Source: Endozoicomonas euniceicola
GTDB lineage: Bacteria > Pseudomonadota > Gammaproteobacteria > Pseudomonadales > Endozoicomonadaceae
Direction: 5' to 3'
Assembly (NCBI RefSeq): GCF_025562755.1
Contig: NZ_CP103300.1
Coordinates: 4,031,001-4,095,000 of the forward strand
DNA length: 64,000 bases
This document shows, one piece after another, positions 36,357 to 45,110 of this stretch. Under the pieces are notes generated by a model. The model saw nothing but the letters and a program-made list of their open reading frames with translations, made no database searches and was not told where the DNA came from. Made by a program: the position numbers and the translations under genes. Within the stretch, counting starts at the first letter, position 1, and each line of letters begins with the position of its first letter.

Positions 36357-37366
36357 TGTTTAGAAGTTTTTTTCTGGATGCCCGCTGGCGTCTCTGGGCC
36401 TGGGCTGGCAGCCTTACCATCATCGTAGCTACCTGGTGCCAGGTTCAGATAGACCTTGAGATCAATGACTGGTTTGGTGCGTTCTACAATGCCATTCAGG
36501 AGGCACTGGCAAACCCCGGTTCCGTGACAGAAGCTGAACTGCTCATGCACCTGCTGACCTTCGCCAAAATTTCAGCCGTCTATGTTGCCATGATGGTGTT
36601 GCTGGAGTTTTTGATTCGTCACTATATTTTTCGCTGGCGTACGGCAATGCATGACTATTACATGCAGCACTGGAGCCGCGTAAACCATATTGAAGGGGCG
36701 TCACAGCGTATTCAGGAAGACACCATGCGCTTCGCTCAGATTGTTGAACGGCTGGGGGTCTCACTGCTGCGTTCCGTCATGACATTTCTGATGTTTCAAC
36801 CCCTGCTCTGGGAACTCAGCAAAAAAATCAACCAGGTGCCATTCATTGGGCATGTTGACCATGTGCTGATTTACACCGCCATTCTGACCTCGGTGATCGG
36901 TACGGCTCTGCTGGCACTGGTAGGTATCAAGCTTCCAGGGCTGGAATTTAATAACCAGAAAGCCGAGGCTGCCCTGCGTAAGGAGCTGGTATTGGGTGAA
37001 GACGACAATGGTCGTGCAGATCCGGAATCCATGAAAGAGTTGTTCCTGCGTGTCCGGAAAAACTATGTGGCGATGTACAGACACTACCTGTATTTTGATA
37101 TCACCAAGTGGTCTTACCTGCAGCTGTCCTCCATTATCCCCTACGTTGTCCTGGCACCGACACTGGTGTCCGGAGCCATCACTCTGGGCGTCATGCAGCA
37201 GATTTTGCGCGCCTTTAAACGTGTTGAAGGCTCCCTGCACTATTTGATTAACAGCTGGTCAACCATTGTTGAATTAATGTCTGTTTATAAACGACTGAAT
37301 AGTTTTGAAATGGAAATCAAACGTTCTTATACACCTGCTCCAGAGGTTGAATACAGTGCTGGCTGA
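36356..37366 (+). CDS. SbmA/BacA-family peptide transporter (short form)
   Basis: SbmA/BacA proteins are proton-driven inner-membrane importers of peptides; BacA is needed for intracellular symbiosis in some rhizobia. Conserved stretches include HYIFRWRTAMHDYYMQHWS, HIEGASQRIQEDTMRFA, GIKLPGLEFNNQKAEA and YLINSWSTIVELMSVYKRL. It has 336 aa against about 406 in E. coli SbmA: after MFRSFF it jumps directly to the second part, missing about 75 residues that hold the first membrane segments. No ATPase domain. It is co-translated with the protease and followed by ExbB, so it likely takes up peptides made in the periplasm. Confidence 0.9.
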   Translation: MFRSFFLDARWRLWAWAGSLTIIVATWCQVQIDLEINDWFGAFYNAIQEALANPGSVTEAELLMHLLTFAKISAVYVAMMVLLEFLIRHYIFRWRTAMHDYYMQHWSRVNHIEGASQRIQEDTMRFAQIVERLGVSLLRSVMTFLMFQPLLWELSKKINQVPFIGHVDHVLIYTAILTSVIGTALLALVGIKLPGLEFNNQKAEAALRKELVLGEDDNGRADPESMKELFLRVRKNYVAMYRHYLYFDITKWSYLQLSSIIPYVVLAPTLVSGAITLGVMQQILRAFKRVEGSLHYLINSWSTIVELMSVYKRLNSFEMEIKRSYTPAPEVEYSAG

Positions 37367-37988
37367 TAGTTTATCCATCGCAACCGCCATCCCGTTGCTA
37401 CTTTGCTCCGTCTTTGCCCTGGCCATCGCCATTGAACGCATTGGCTTCGTCCTGACCCGAAAAGGGCTGAGCCAACACCAGAAACAGGCGGTACTCAGTG
37501 CCCTGAATAAACATCACACCGGCGACGCACTGGCGACACTGAAGGCATCGCCCACCAGTTATCAGTCCGTTATTGAGGAAATGGTTAACCACTGTGACAA
37601 CAGCAAGGCGATTCGAGATGAAGCGATTCAGATTATGCTGGTACGCTATGCTAATCAGCTGCAAAAGCGAATGTCAGGTTTAATCACCATTGCCTCACTG
37701 GCCCCGATGCTGGGTTTGCTGGGAACGATTATCGGCTTGATGCGCTCTTTCAGGGATATTGGCCTTTCTCAGGGCCCCGTTAACCCCTCTATTGTTGCCG
37801 ATGGACTCTGGCAGGCATTAACCACCACCGCCGTCGGGATGGTGATTGCGGTGTTCTGCGTGTTTCTGCATGCACTCATCAATTCACGCATTCGCCATCA
37901 TCTTGCTGATGCAAAAGACTTGCTGAATCTGTTTTCCCATAGTCTGGAGCTGAAGAGTGTTTGTAAAAGCAGCCAGCCAGCAGGGTAA
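37356..37988 (+). CDS. exbB: ExbB/TolQ-family protein, system 2
   Basis: The chosen start is GTG at 37356, which has AGAGG 9 nt upstream and overlaps the sbmA stop; a TTG at 37305 would embed 51 nt in sbmA. The 210-aa protein has three membrane helices, with the conserved ITIASLAPMLGLLGTIIGLM and LWQALTTTAVGMVIAVFCVF. It powers the TonB encoded two genes downstream. Confidence 0.92.
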   Translation: MLADSLSIATAIPLLLCSVFALAIAIERIGFVLTRKGLSQHQKQAVLSALNKHHTGDALATLKASPTSYQSVIEEMVNHCDNSKAIRDEAIQIMLVRYANQLQKRMSGLITIASLAPMLGLLGTIIGLMRSFRDIGLSQGPVNPSIVADGLWQALTTTAVGMVIAVFCVFLHALINSRIRHHLADAKDLLNLFSHSLELKSVCKSSQPAG

Positions 37989-37992
37989 ATAA

Positions 37993-38427
37993 ATGATTGA
38001 TATTCCAGAGTCTGAAAAAAACGTTTCGGTTCAGGACGCCATGACGCCAATGATAGACGTCATTTTTTCTCTGATTGCGTTTATGATGCTCATGATCAAC
38101 GCCCCCTTGATGAACATGAAAGTAGAGCTTCCTGAAACGGAGCCGGAAGTCGCCTCTGCCGCACCTATGGAGAAGGAGGTCGTCACCATTACCATAGACC
38201 CGACTATTAAGGGCTGGTTATTGAATGAAGAGAAAATCAATAGTGACGAGCAACTCAAAGCGAAGCTGGCAGCATTGTCAGCAGAACACGGCGACCAATT
38301 CAGTATTGTCGTGAACAGCGACAAACAAGCCCCTGTTCAAACGATGGTCAACCTGTTCGCTATTTTGCAGTCTATGAAACTGGAAGTCGCTCATCTTGCA
38401 CTGGAAGCCGGGGGGAACTCAACTTGA
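37993..38427 (+). CDS. exbD: ExbD/TolR-family protein, system 2
   Basis: This 144-aa protein has a single membrane helix (MIDVIFSLIAFMMLMINAPL) with the conserved Asp in TPMIDVIF and a periplasmic domain starting with KVELPETEPE. It follows exbB by 4 nt and its TGA overlaps the TTG start of tonB. Confidence 0.93.
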   Translation: MIDIPESEKNVSVQDAMTPMIDVIFSLIAFMMLMINAPLMNMKVELPETEPEVASAAPMEKEVVTITIDPTIKGWLLNEEKINSDEQLKAKLAALSAEHGDQFSIVVNSDKQAPVQTMVNLFAILQSMKLEVAHLALEAGGNST

Positions 38428-39251
38428 CGAACCCGTTGCCTTCCGGTGCGTTCTCCAGCAAGGTTATTCTCTCTCTGTCTTTGCACGTTATTGTGGCGGC
38501 GGGCTTCTGGAAAATGAACGTCACGCCCCCGGTTCAGGCCAGTTTTTCAGACAGTCTGGTTATTAGTTCTGGTATGCAGGCGGCGATGGCAGGCGCTGCC
38601 GCTTCACAGGCCGTTTCTGAAATTCTTCCAACACCTGAACCCAAAAAAGACACGCCCGTTGAAGATGACGAAGCAGAGGAGCTCCAGAAAGAAGAGCAGA
38701 GTATCGAAGAACGCCCCCCGGAAAAGGTGGTAGAGAAAGAGCTACCCAGCAAAAACAAGAAGGAAAAGGAGAAGGAAAAGGAGAAGGAGAAGGAGAAGGT
38801 TGAAGAAGAAAAAACTGAACCGGAACCTCAACCTGAGCCTGAACCGAGAGTGCAGCAGCCAGCATCCATAGCATCCGATAGCGGCCACCAGGGCGTAAAC
38901 GGTTTTCGGGATACAGAGCCGGATGAAAAAGATACCGGGCTGGGTCAGCTAGCTGGCGGCTCAGAGCAGGAAGTCTTTGATGCTTCGGTTCGCAGGCATC
39001 TGCTGGCAAAAAAAGTAACGCCCCGCACACTGAGGCGCAAACGCCAGTCGGGTACAGTAACGGTTGAGTTCATCATCAATCGCCAAGGCCTGCTGCTGGA
39101 GCAGCGCATTGCACGAAGTTCAAGGTTAAGAGCCTTTAACCGGGCTGCAATGAACCTTGTTGAACGGGCAGAGCCCTACCCCGAAGCACCAGAATCGACA
39201 GACTGGAACCAACGGCAGTACACGATCAGAATTACGTACAAGATTGATTGA
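38424..39251 (+). CDS. tonB: TonB energy transducer, system 2
   Basis: The TTG start overlaps the exbD stop (TTGA). The 275-aa protein has an N-terminal anchor (VILSLSLHVIVAAGFW), a long charged linker with a Lys-Glu repeat (KEKEKEKEKEKEK) and Glu-Pro repeats, and a C-terminal TonB domain (SGTVTVEFIINRQGLLLEQR, then RQYTIRITYKID). The linker spans the periplasm. It closes the system 2 operon. Confidence 0.92.
   Translation: MTNPLPSGAFSSKVILSLSLHVIVAAGFWKMNVTPPVQASFSDSLVISSGMQAAMAGAAASQAVSEILPTPEPKKDTPVEDDEAEELQKEEQSIEERPPEKVVEKELPSKNKKEKEKEKEKEKEKVEEEKTEPEPQPEPEPRVQQPASIASDSGHQGVNGFRDTEPDEKDTGLGQLAGGSEQEVFDASVRRHLLAKKVTPRTLRRKRQSGTVTVEFIINRQGLLLEQRIARSSRLRAFNRAAMNLVERAEPYPEAPESTDWNQRQYTIRITYKID
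38757..38798 (+). repeat. AAGGAGAAGGAA-type hexanucleotide repeat in tonB
   Basis: About seven tandem AAGGAR/GAAAAG-like units encode the Lys-Glu run in the TonB linker. Such in-frame repeats can expand or contract without breaking the frame. Confidence 0.7.
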
Positions 39252-39335
39252 CTCTTATAAAACGACTTTTGTCGTATGTTAGATGGTAAGTTAAACTGCG
39301 ATGTTGGGTGATCCTTACTCCTTGTGGCTTGGGAG

Positions 39336-39359
39336 GGGCGAAGCTGTGAGGCTTCGCCC
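39336..39359. terminator. Hairpin downstream of TonB system 2
   Basis: A perfect 9-bp stem (GGGCGAAGC / GCTTCGCCC, loop TGTGAG) lies 85 bp past tonB and is followed by a T-containing stretch (TGTTCCGGTTATTTATTC). It is the likely end of the operon transcript, though the T-run is broken. Confidence 0.55.
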
Positions 39360-39464
39360 TGTTCCGGTTATTTATTCAAACAGACTTGCAAGGCTACGAT
39401 TTTGCTGATAAGAAATCATTAATAAGGTATAATCAGCAAAAATGTTCACCATTGAGATTCATAA

Positions 39465-39734
39465 ATGCCAACGTTATCAATGTTTTACGGTTTGATTATT
39501 CGGATGTATTACTTCGACAATCAGCAACACAACAGGCCACATATTCATGTTCATTTCCAAGATCACAGTGCAATTATTGAGATTCCTACAGGAACAATAC
39601 TGGAAGGTGAGCTCCCTAAAAACAAACAAAAACTTGTCGATGCCTGGATAGAAATCCATAAAGAAAGCCTTCTGGCAAATTGGGAATTAGCCATTAACGG
39701 TGATTCAGTATTCAAAATTGATCCTTTGAAATAG
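39465..39734 (+). CDS. DUF4160 domain protein
   Basis: This 89-aa protein contains the DUF4160 signature: MYYFDNQQHNRPHIHVHF, then a helix WIEIHKESLLANWELAING. DUF4160 proteins are usually encoded next to DUF2442 partners, as here, and the pairs are sometimes listed as putative toxin-antitoxin modules without firm proof. The next gene begins 8 nt downstream. The local DNA is AT-richer than the flanks, suggesting acquisition. Confidence 0.85.
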   Translation: MPTLSMFYGLIIRMYYFDNQQHNRPHIHVHFQDHSAIIEIPTGTILEGELPKNKQKLVDAWIEIHKESLLANWELAINGDSVFKIDPLK

Positions 39735-39742
39735 GTGTGCTT

Positions 39743-40042
39743 ATGAACCCTAAAGTTAAATCAGTAAGAGCAGTAGAAGATTACAAGCTAATCATTGAAT
39801 TCTCTAATAATGAATTTAAAGAGTTTGATGTTACTCCTTTTTTAGATAAAGGTATTTTTACAGAACTGAAAAATAAAAGTTACTTCAAACAAGTAAAAGT
39901 TGCCTTTGGCTCTATCGAGTGGCCGAATAAACAAGATTTCTGCAAGGATACGCTTTATTTACTAGGCAAGTCAATTTCTACCCCATTAATGTTACAAACC
40001 AATAAAACAACAGCCTCTCATATCACTAATGGTTCCAAATGA
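39743..40042 (+). CDS. DUF2442 domain protein
   Basis: I chose the ATG at 39743, 6 nt after AGGT, over the GTG at 39737. The 99-aa product matches DUF2442: VKSVRAVEDYKLIIEFSNNE, FDVTPFLDKGIF, and SIEWPNKQDFCKDTLYL. It is paired with the DUF4160 gene. Function not established. Confidence 0.85.
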   Translation: MNPKVKSVRAVEDYKLIIEFSNNEFKEFDVTPFLDKGIFTELKNKSYFKQVKVAFGSIEWPNKQDFCKDTLYLLGKSISTPLMLQTNKTTASHITNGSK

Positions 40043-40117
40043 CTGCGCCGTCAGCGCAGCATCTGGACCTGATTAGGCACTTCAATTACATTATCATTTC
40101 AACAATAAGAAAATTTT

Positions 40118-40720
40118 ATGTCTACCTTTCTTTCCGGTTTTTCACTTGGATTATCTTTAATACTCGCAATCGGTTCTCAAAATGCCTTTGTCCTTAAACA
40201 AGGTATAAAAAACCACCATCTATTTATCGTCTGTTTAGTGTGTTCCATTTCTGATGCTATTTTAATCACATTAGGCATCACCGGTTTTGGAATAATTGTG
40301 AAAGAGATTCCAACAATAGAAATAATTGCTCGCTATGGTGGAGCAGTCTTTTTGTTTATTTATTCCCTCATCAGTTTCAAATTAGCATTAAGTGAAAGTC
40401 AATCTTTAAAACCAGAAGGCTCATCAGAAACATCTCTATTAAAGACAGTGATCGTATGTTTAGCCTTCACATGGTTAAACCCGCATGTATATCTTGATGC
40501 AGTTATTCTTTTAGGCTCTATATCAACTCAGTATCAACCCTACCAGCTCGTTTTTGGCATAGGTGCTGTTACGGCATCATTCATATTCTTTTTTATTTTG
40601 GGCTATGGAGCCAAAGTACTTGCTCCAGTTTTTCGCAACCCGTTAGCATGGAAAATCCTGGAGTTCATTATTGGGACAGTAATGCTATCAATAGCAATTT
40701 TTCTAATCAGAGGCGTATAA
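40118..40720 (+). CDS. LysE/ArgO-family amino acid exporter
   Basis: This 200-aa membrane protein has six predicted helices. It matches LysE/ArgO by the N-terminal FSLGLSLILAIGSQNAFVLK, by VCLVCSISDAILITLGITG and by FTWLNPHVYLDAVILLG. ArgO exports arginine or lysine-type amino acids across the inner membrane. It stands alone, 75 bp after the DUF2442 gene. AT-rich codon use resembles its left-hand neighbours. Confidence 0.9.
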   Translation: MSTFLSGFSLGLSLILAIGSQNAFVLKQGIKNHHLFIVCLVCSISDAILITLGITGFGIIVKEIPTIEIIARYGGAVFLFIYSLISFKLALSESQSLKPEGSSETSLLKTVIVCLAFTWLNPHVYLDAVILLGSISTQYQPYQLVFGIGAVTASFIFFFILGYGAKVLAPVFRNPLAWKILEFIIGTVMLSIAIFLIRGV

Positions 40721-40893
40721 AACACCTGACGAATAAAGATAGGTAGCGCGCAGCCACAATCCTATCCGGCTACTGAACAAAGGTTCAACAGCCGGTTTTG
40801 CTACATGTCTCTGGCGCACGGATGAGCCAGACGGACGTTAACTGCTTTCGCTATCCAAAGGCTGGGATAGTTGAGAAGGCTTAACTTTCAAAC

Positions 40894-41574
40894 TCAGCTT
40901 TCAAATGAAAGCTTTTCACCAAACTGATTTTTCCAGTCACAGGTAAACTGCTCAACCGCAGGCTCTACTGAAGGGTGCGCCAGCATCTGTGCGGCCACAT
41001 CTACCGGCAAAGTAATCGCCCCGATACCCAGTTTCATAACGTCCATCGCCTGCTGTACATTTTTAAAGCTGGCGGCCAGTATCTTTGCATCCAGCTGATG
41101 ACGCTCAATAAGCGTCTGTAAGTCAGCGACCACTTTCACGCCATCGCCGTTTATAGCGTCAATGCGATTAACGTAGGGAGCGAGATAGTCAGCTCCGCAC
41201 AGTGCTGCCATAAAGCCTTGCTGGGCGCTGTAAATCGCCGTCGCCAATACCGGGATATTCTCTTTTTTGACTTCTTTTATGGCTGCCAGACCCGCTTCAG
41301 TCGCTGGTATTTTTACCACAATGTCATAAGGCAGCTCTGCGATCTGGCGCGCTTCTGATACCATATCCTTCACTTCGGTACTCACTACCTGAGCATGGAA
41401 CCGTGGCGAGCCTCCCATAGCGTTCTGCAGTGCCTCAAGCGTTCCTCTCAACCCTGCGCCAGCCTTAGCCAGTATCGTTGGATTGGTGGTCACTCCTTTC
41501 AGGGGAAAGCACTGGTTAAAACGGGCTACCTGACCAACATCCGCAGTATCCAGATAAATCTCAATCATCGTCAT
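40894..41574 (-). CDS. Fructose-6-phosphate aldolase / transaldolase-like protein
   Basis: This 226-aa protein is close to E. coli FsaA: IEIYLDTADVGQVARF, LKGVTTNPTILAKAG, DIVVKIPATEAGLAAIK with the Schiff-base Lys in VVKIP, YLAPYVNRIDAINGDG, and ILAASFKNVQQAMD. The family performs aldol cleavage of fructose 6-phosphate or 1-deoxy analogues. It is divergent from a glycyl radical enzyme operon; in E. coli fsaA sits next to the homologous ybiW-ybiY pair, so a joint pathway is likely. ATG codons at 41574 and 41568 are both possible starts. Confidence 0.9.
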   Translation of the reverse strand: MTMIEIYLDTADVGQVARFNQCFPLKGVTTNPTILAKAGAGLRGTLEALQNAMGGSPRFHAQVVSTEVKDMVSEARQIAELPYDIVVKIPATEAGLAAIKEVKKENIPVLATAIYSAQQGFMAALCGADYLAPYVNRIDAINGDGVKVVADLQTLIERHQLDAKILAASFKNVQQAMDVMKLGIGAITLPVDVAAQMLAHPSVEPAVEQFTCDWKNQFGEKLSFES

Positions 41575-41627
41575 TACTCAAATAGTAAAACCTGAAGCAA
41601 TTATAGTTTTGGCGAGGCAAAAAACTA

Positions 41628-41641
41628 TTGACCTGGGTCAA
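41628..41641. promoter_or_regulatory. FNR/Anr-box-like palindrome
   Basis: TTGACCTGGGTCAA is a perfect TTGAC-N4-GTCAA palindrome, one base per half-site from the FNR/Anr consensus TTGAT-N4-ATCAA. It lies between the divergent aldolase and activase genes, where oxygen-responsive control would suit an oxygen-sensitive glycyl radical enzyme. Confidence 0.55.
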
Positions 41642-41784
41642 TATGATCTTCGTATGAAAGCTGGATAATTGCGAACGAAAGAAGCCATAGAGTCACCAAA
41701 GAAACCTTTAAGCCAGTTCATAAGGTGACCGTTCGCAACGGTTGTTCGTAAGAGTAGTGGCTGCCTGCAACAGGGTGATTAGAC

Positions 41785-42684
41785 ATGTATTTTAATATCC
41801 AGCGATTTTCAACCCACGATGGTGACGGGATTCGTTCCATCCTTTTCCTGAAAGGGTGCAGCCTGAAATGCAGCTGGTGCCAGAACCCGGAAAGTCTGTC
41901 CAGAAAACGATCACTGTTGTTTGATGAGCGTACCTGTCTTACGGATTGCAACCTATGCGAGCAGGGCTGTCCGGCTATTCACCGGGAAGGTGGCATTCTG
42001 AAAATAGACCGTCCGGCCATTAAACAGGATCAGCTGATCGCACTGGAATCCATTTGCCCCACGAAAGCACTGACAGTCTGCGGAAAAGAGGCGAATGCAG
42101 ACGAACTCTTTGACCAGTTGATGAGAGATAAAGCCTTTTACGACCAGAGCAATGGCGGAGTGACGTTTTCAGGGGGAGAGCCTCTGACGCAACCGGATCT
42201 GGTAGAAAATCTGGCAAGCCGATTACAGGCTGAAGGTGTCTCCTGCGCCATGGAATCCTGTCTGCATGTCCCCTGGAAATATATTGAGCGAGTTGCGCCT
42301 TTTATTGATTGCTGGCTGGTTGACCTGAAGCATACGGATGAACATAAGTTTAAAGCGTGGACAAAAGGGTCAATGTCGCTTATCAAGGATAACTTCCGAA
42401 AACTGGCCCGAATCGCCCGCCGCATAGTGATCCGTGTACCCGTTATACCTGACTTCAACGACACGAGTGATGAACTAAAATCAATTATCGACTTTGCCGA
42501 ATCGTTGGAAAACTGTCGTGAGCTTCACCTGCTGGCCTACCACACCCTGGGCATGAGCAAATACCAGTTGCTGGGTCTGCCTTATCAATGCTCAGAGTCC
42601 CCCCTGAACAAACCTGAGCTGCTGCAGAACGCACAGACTTACGGCCACAAACACACAAAACTCAAGGTAACACTTGGAGGTTGA
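41785..42684 (+). CDS. Glycyl radical enzyme activase (radical SAM)
   Basis: This 299-aa radical SAM protein has the CxxxCxxC cluster at Cys25/Cys29/Cys32 (GCSLKCSWC) and a further Cys-rich insert (CLTDCNLCEQGCP), as in activases of dehydratase-type glycyl radical enzymes (YbiY/PflC class). It installs the glycyl radical on the enzyme encoded next, using S-adenosylmethionine and an iron-sulfur cluster. AGGGTG lies 8 nt before the ATG. The stop codon overlaps the leader of the downstream gene. Confidence 0.92.
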   Translation: MYFNIQRFSTHDGDGIRSILFLKGCSLKCSWCQNPESLSRKRSLLFDERTCLTDCNLCEQGCPAIHREGGILKIDRPAIKQDQLIALESICPTKALTVCGKEANADELFDQLMRDKAFYDQSNGGVTFSGGEPLTQPDLVENLASRLQAEGVSCAMESCLHVPWKYIERVAPFIDCWLVDLKHTDEHKFKAWTKGSMSLIKDNFRKLARIARRIVIRVPVIPDFNDTSDELKSIIDFAESLENCRELHLLAYHTLGMSKYQLLGLPYQCSESPLNKPELLQNAQTYGHKHTKLKVTLGG

Positions 42685-42686
42685 GC

Positions 42687-45110
42687 ATGAACCTGAACCA
42701 TCTTGCCGATCGAATCAAAGCGCACAAACAGGCGCTTGTGAACATCGTTACTCCGCCGATTTGTACCGAGCGCGCAGAAGCTTACACCCGCATCTATCAG
42801 GCTCATGAAGACAAACCGGTTATCGTAAGGCGTGCCCTGGCGCTGCAGGAGCACCTGCGTACGCGCTCTATCTGGATCAAACACGACGAGCTGATTGTGG
42901 GCAACCAGGCCAGCAAGGTTCGTGCAGCCCCCATCTTTCCGGAATACACCGTTCGATGGATTGAAGCGGAAATTGATGACCTGGCAGACCGCCCCGGCGC
43001 AGGCTTTGCCGTTACAGAGGAAGACAAGGAAGCTATCCATGGCATAACGCCCTACTGGCGCAATAAGACCGTACAGGATCGTTGCTTTGGGTTGTTTACC
43101 GATGAGCAGCAGGCGATTCTGGAAACCACCATCATCAAGGCGGAAGGTAATATGACGTCAGGTGACGCTCACCTGGCCATCAATAATGACAAGCTCCTTG
43201 AACTGGGACTGGACGGGCTGATCGAAGAAATTCGCCAGCATCAGGCCAATAACGATATCGCTACCTTTGAAGGCTTGAAGAAAGCACAGTTTTATAAGTC
43301 CACAAACATTGTACTCTTAGCCATTCAGGAGCATATACAGCGTTATAGTCAGCTGGCTCAGACGATGGCAGAAACCGAACAGAGAGCATCCCGCAAACAG
43401 GAGCTTGAAACCATCGCCCGCAACTGTCAGCACATTGCCCACCAGCGTCCGGAAACATTCTGGCAGGCACTGCAACTGTGCTACTTCATTCAACTGTTGC
43501 TGCAAATTGAGTCCAACGGTCACTCCGTATCACTGGGCCGGATGGACCAGTACCTGAACGACTTTTACTGTCGCGATGTTGAAAACCATACCTTGCAGAA
43601 AGAGTTTGCCCTGGAGCTTTTGCAAAGCTGCTGGCTGAAACTATTGGAAGTCAACAAAATCCGCTCAGGAGCGCATTCAAAAGCGTCAGCCGGTTCGCCG
43701 CTTTATCAGAATGTCTGTATCGGTGGTCAGAAATTAAACGACAGTGGAGAGCCTGTTGATGCGGTTAATCCACTCTCATGGGCGATTCTGGAGTCCTGTG
43801 GACAACTGAGGTCAACTCAACCCAACCTGAGTGTCCGTTATCATAGCGGCCTGGACCAGTCGTTCTTAATGGGCTGCATTGAAGTGATCAAGTGCGGCTT
43901 TGGCATGCCAGCCTTTAACAATGATGAAATTGTTATTCCCGAGTTTATCAAACTGGGGGTAGAGCGTGCCGACGCTTACAACTATGCCTCCATTGGCTGT
44001 ATCGAAACCGCTGTACCGGGCAAATGGGGTTATCGTTGCACCGGCATGAGTTTTATGAACTTTGCCCGGATGTTACTGGCTGCGCTTAATGAAGGTGTCG
44101 ACGCAACCTCTGGCAAAGCCTTTTTGAAACACGACAAGTCCCTGGCAAAAGGCAATTTTGAAAACTTCGGGCAAGTCATGTCGTCCTGGGCTGACCAGGT
44201 TCGTTATTACGCTCGCAAGTCCATTGAAATCGACACCGTGGTTGATAGCGTCCTTGAGCAACAGGCTCAGGACATTCTGTGTTCTGCACTGGTAGACGAC
44301 TGTCTGCAACGAGGCAAAACCGTTAAAGAAGGCGGGGCGACCTATGACTGGGTTTCTGGTCTGCAAGTCGGCATAGCCAACCTTGGTAACAGCCTGTCAG
44401 CCATCAAACACCTGGTGTTTGACCAGCCTCAGATTAGCCAGCCGGAACTGGCGAAGGCTCTGGCGGACGATTTCAGTGGTTCTGAAAATGAGCAGTTGCG
44501 TCAGCGACTTATTAATTTCGCCCCTAAATACGGCAATGATGATGACGCTGTGGACAACCTGCTGAGCGAGGCTTATCAGGTCTATATTGATGAGCTGAAA
44601 GGGTTTGTGAATACCCGCCACGGTCGTGGACCTGTGGGTGGTGGCTACTACGCCGGTACTTCCAGCATTTCAGCGAACGTACCCTTTGGCGCGTCCACCA
44701 TGGCAACACCGGACGGACGCAAGGCCAGAACACCACTGGCAGAAGGTGCCAGCCCGGCTTCTGGTTCTGACCAGCTGGGACCTACCGCTGTTTACAACTC
44801 CCTTGGCAAATTGCCTACCGGCCAGATTCTTGGCGGTGTTCTGCTTAACCAGAAACTGTCGCCTGCGGCAGTCGCCACAGAATCAGACAAGTTAAAGCTC
44901 TCAATGCTGATTCGCACTTTCTTTAACCACCACAAAGCCTGGCATGTTCAGTACAATATCGTCTCAAGAGACACGTTACTGGCAGCGAAGGAAAACCCTC
45001 AGGATTACCGGGATCTGGTGGTGCGCGTGGCCGGTTATTCAGCGTTCTTTACCGCACTTTCGCCTGATGCCCAGGATGACATTATTTCGCGCACGGAACA
45101 TCAGCTTTAA
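42687..45110 (+). CDS. Glycyl radical enzyme (YbiW/PflD-like)
   Basis: The ATG at 42687 follows GGAGG and gives 807 aa. The active-site Cys438 is in IGCIETAVPGKWGYR, and the glycyl radical residue is Gly783 in RVAGYSAFF. A single Cys in GCIE, rather than the Cys-Cys pair of pyruvate formate-lyase, places it with dehydratase/lyase-type members. Linkage to an FsaA-like aldolase and a DeoR regulator matches the E. coli ybiW-ybiY-fsaA region, for which I recall a proposed role in 1,5-anhydroglucitol 6-phosphate breakdown. Substrate assignment here is inference. The enzyme needs anaerobic conditions. Confidence 0.92.
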   Translation: MNLNHLADRIKAHKQALVNIVTPPICTERAEAYTRIYQAHEDKPVIVRRALALQEHLRTRSIWIKHDELIVGNQASKVRAAPIFPEYTVRWIEAEIDDLADRPGAGFAVTEEDKEAIHGITPYWRNKTVQDRCFGLFTDEQQAILETTIIKAEGNMTSGDAHLAINNDKLLELGLDGLIEEIRQHQANNDIATFEGLKKAQFYKSTNIVLLAIQEHIQRYSQLAQTMAETEQRASRKQELETIARNCQHIAHQRPETFWQALQLCYFIQLLLQIESNGHSVSLGRMDQYLNDFYCRDVENHTLQKEFALELLQSCWLKLLEVNKIRSGAHSKASAGSPLYQNVCIGGQKLNDSGEPVDAVNPLSWAILESCGQLRSTQPNLSVRYHSGLDQSFLMGCIEVIKCGFGMPAFNNDEIVIPEFIKLGVERADAYNYASIGCIETAVPGKWGYRCTGMSFMNFARMLLAALNEGVDATSGKAFLKHDKSLAKGNFENFGQVMSSWADQVRYYARKSIEIDTVVDSVLEQQAQDILCSALVDDCLQRGKTVKEGGATYDWVSGLQVGIANLGNSLSAIKHLVFDQPQISQPELAKALADDFSGSENEQLRQRLINFAPKYGNDDDAVDNLLSEAYQVYIDELKGFVNTRHGRGPVGGGYYAGTSSISANVPFGASTMATPDGRKARTPLAEGASPASGSDQLGPTAVYNSLGKLPTGQILGGVLLNQKLSPAAVATESDKLKLSMLIRTFFNHHKAWHVQYNIVSRDTLLAAKENPQDYRDLVVRVAGYSAFFTALSPDAQDDIISRTEHQL

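Noticed and set aside
42687..45110. Naming the glycyl radical enzyme pyruvate formate-lyase
   Set aside because: It lacks the adjacent Cys-Cys pair of true PflB; the single Cys in GCIE indicates the dehydratase/lyase type.
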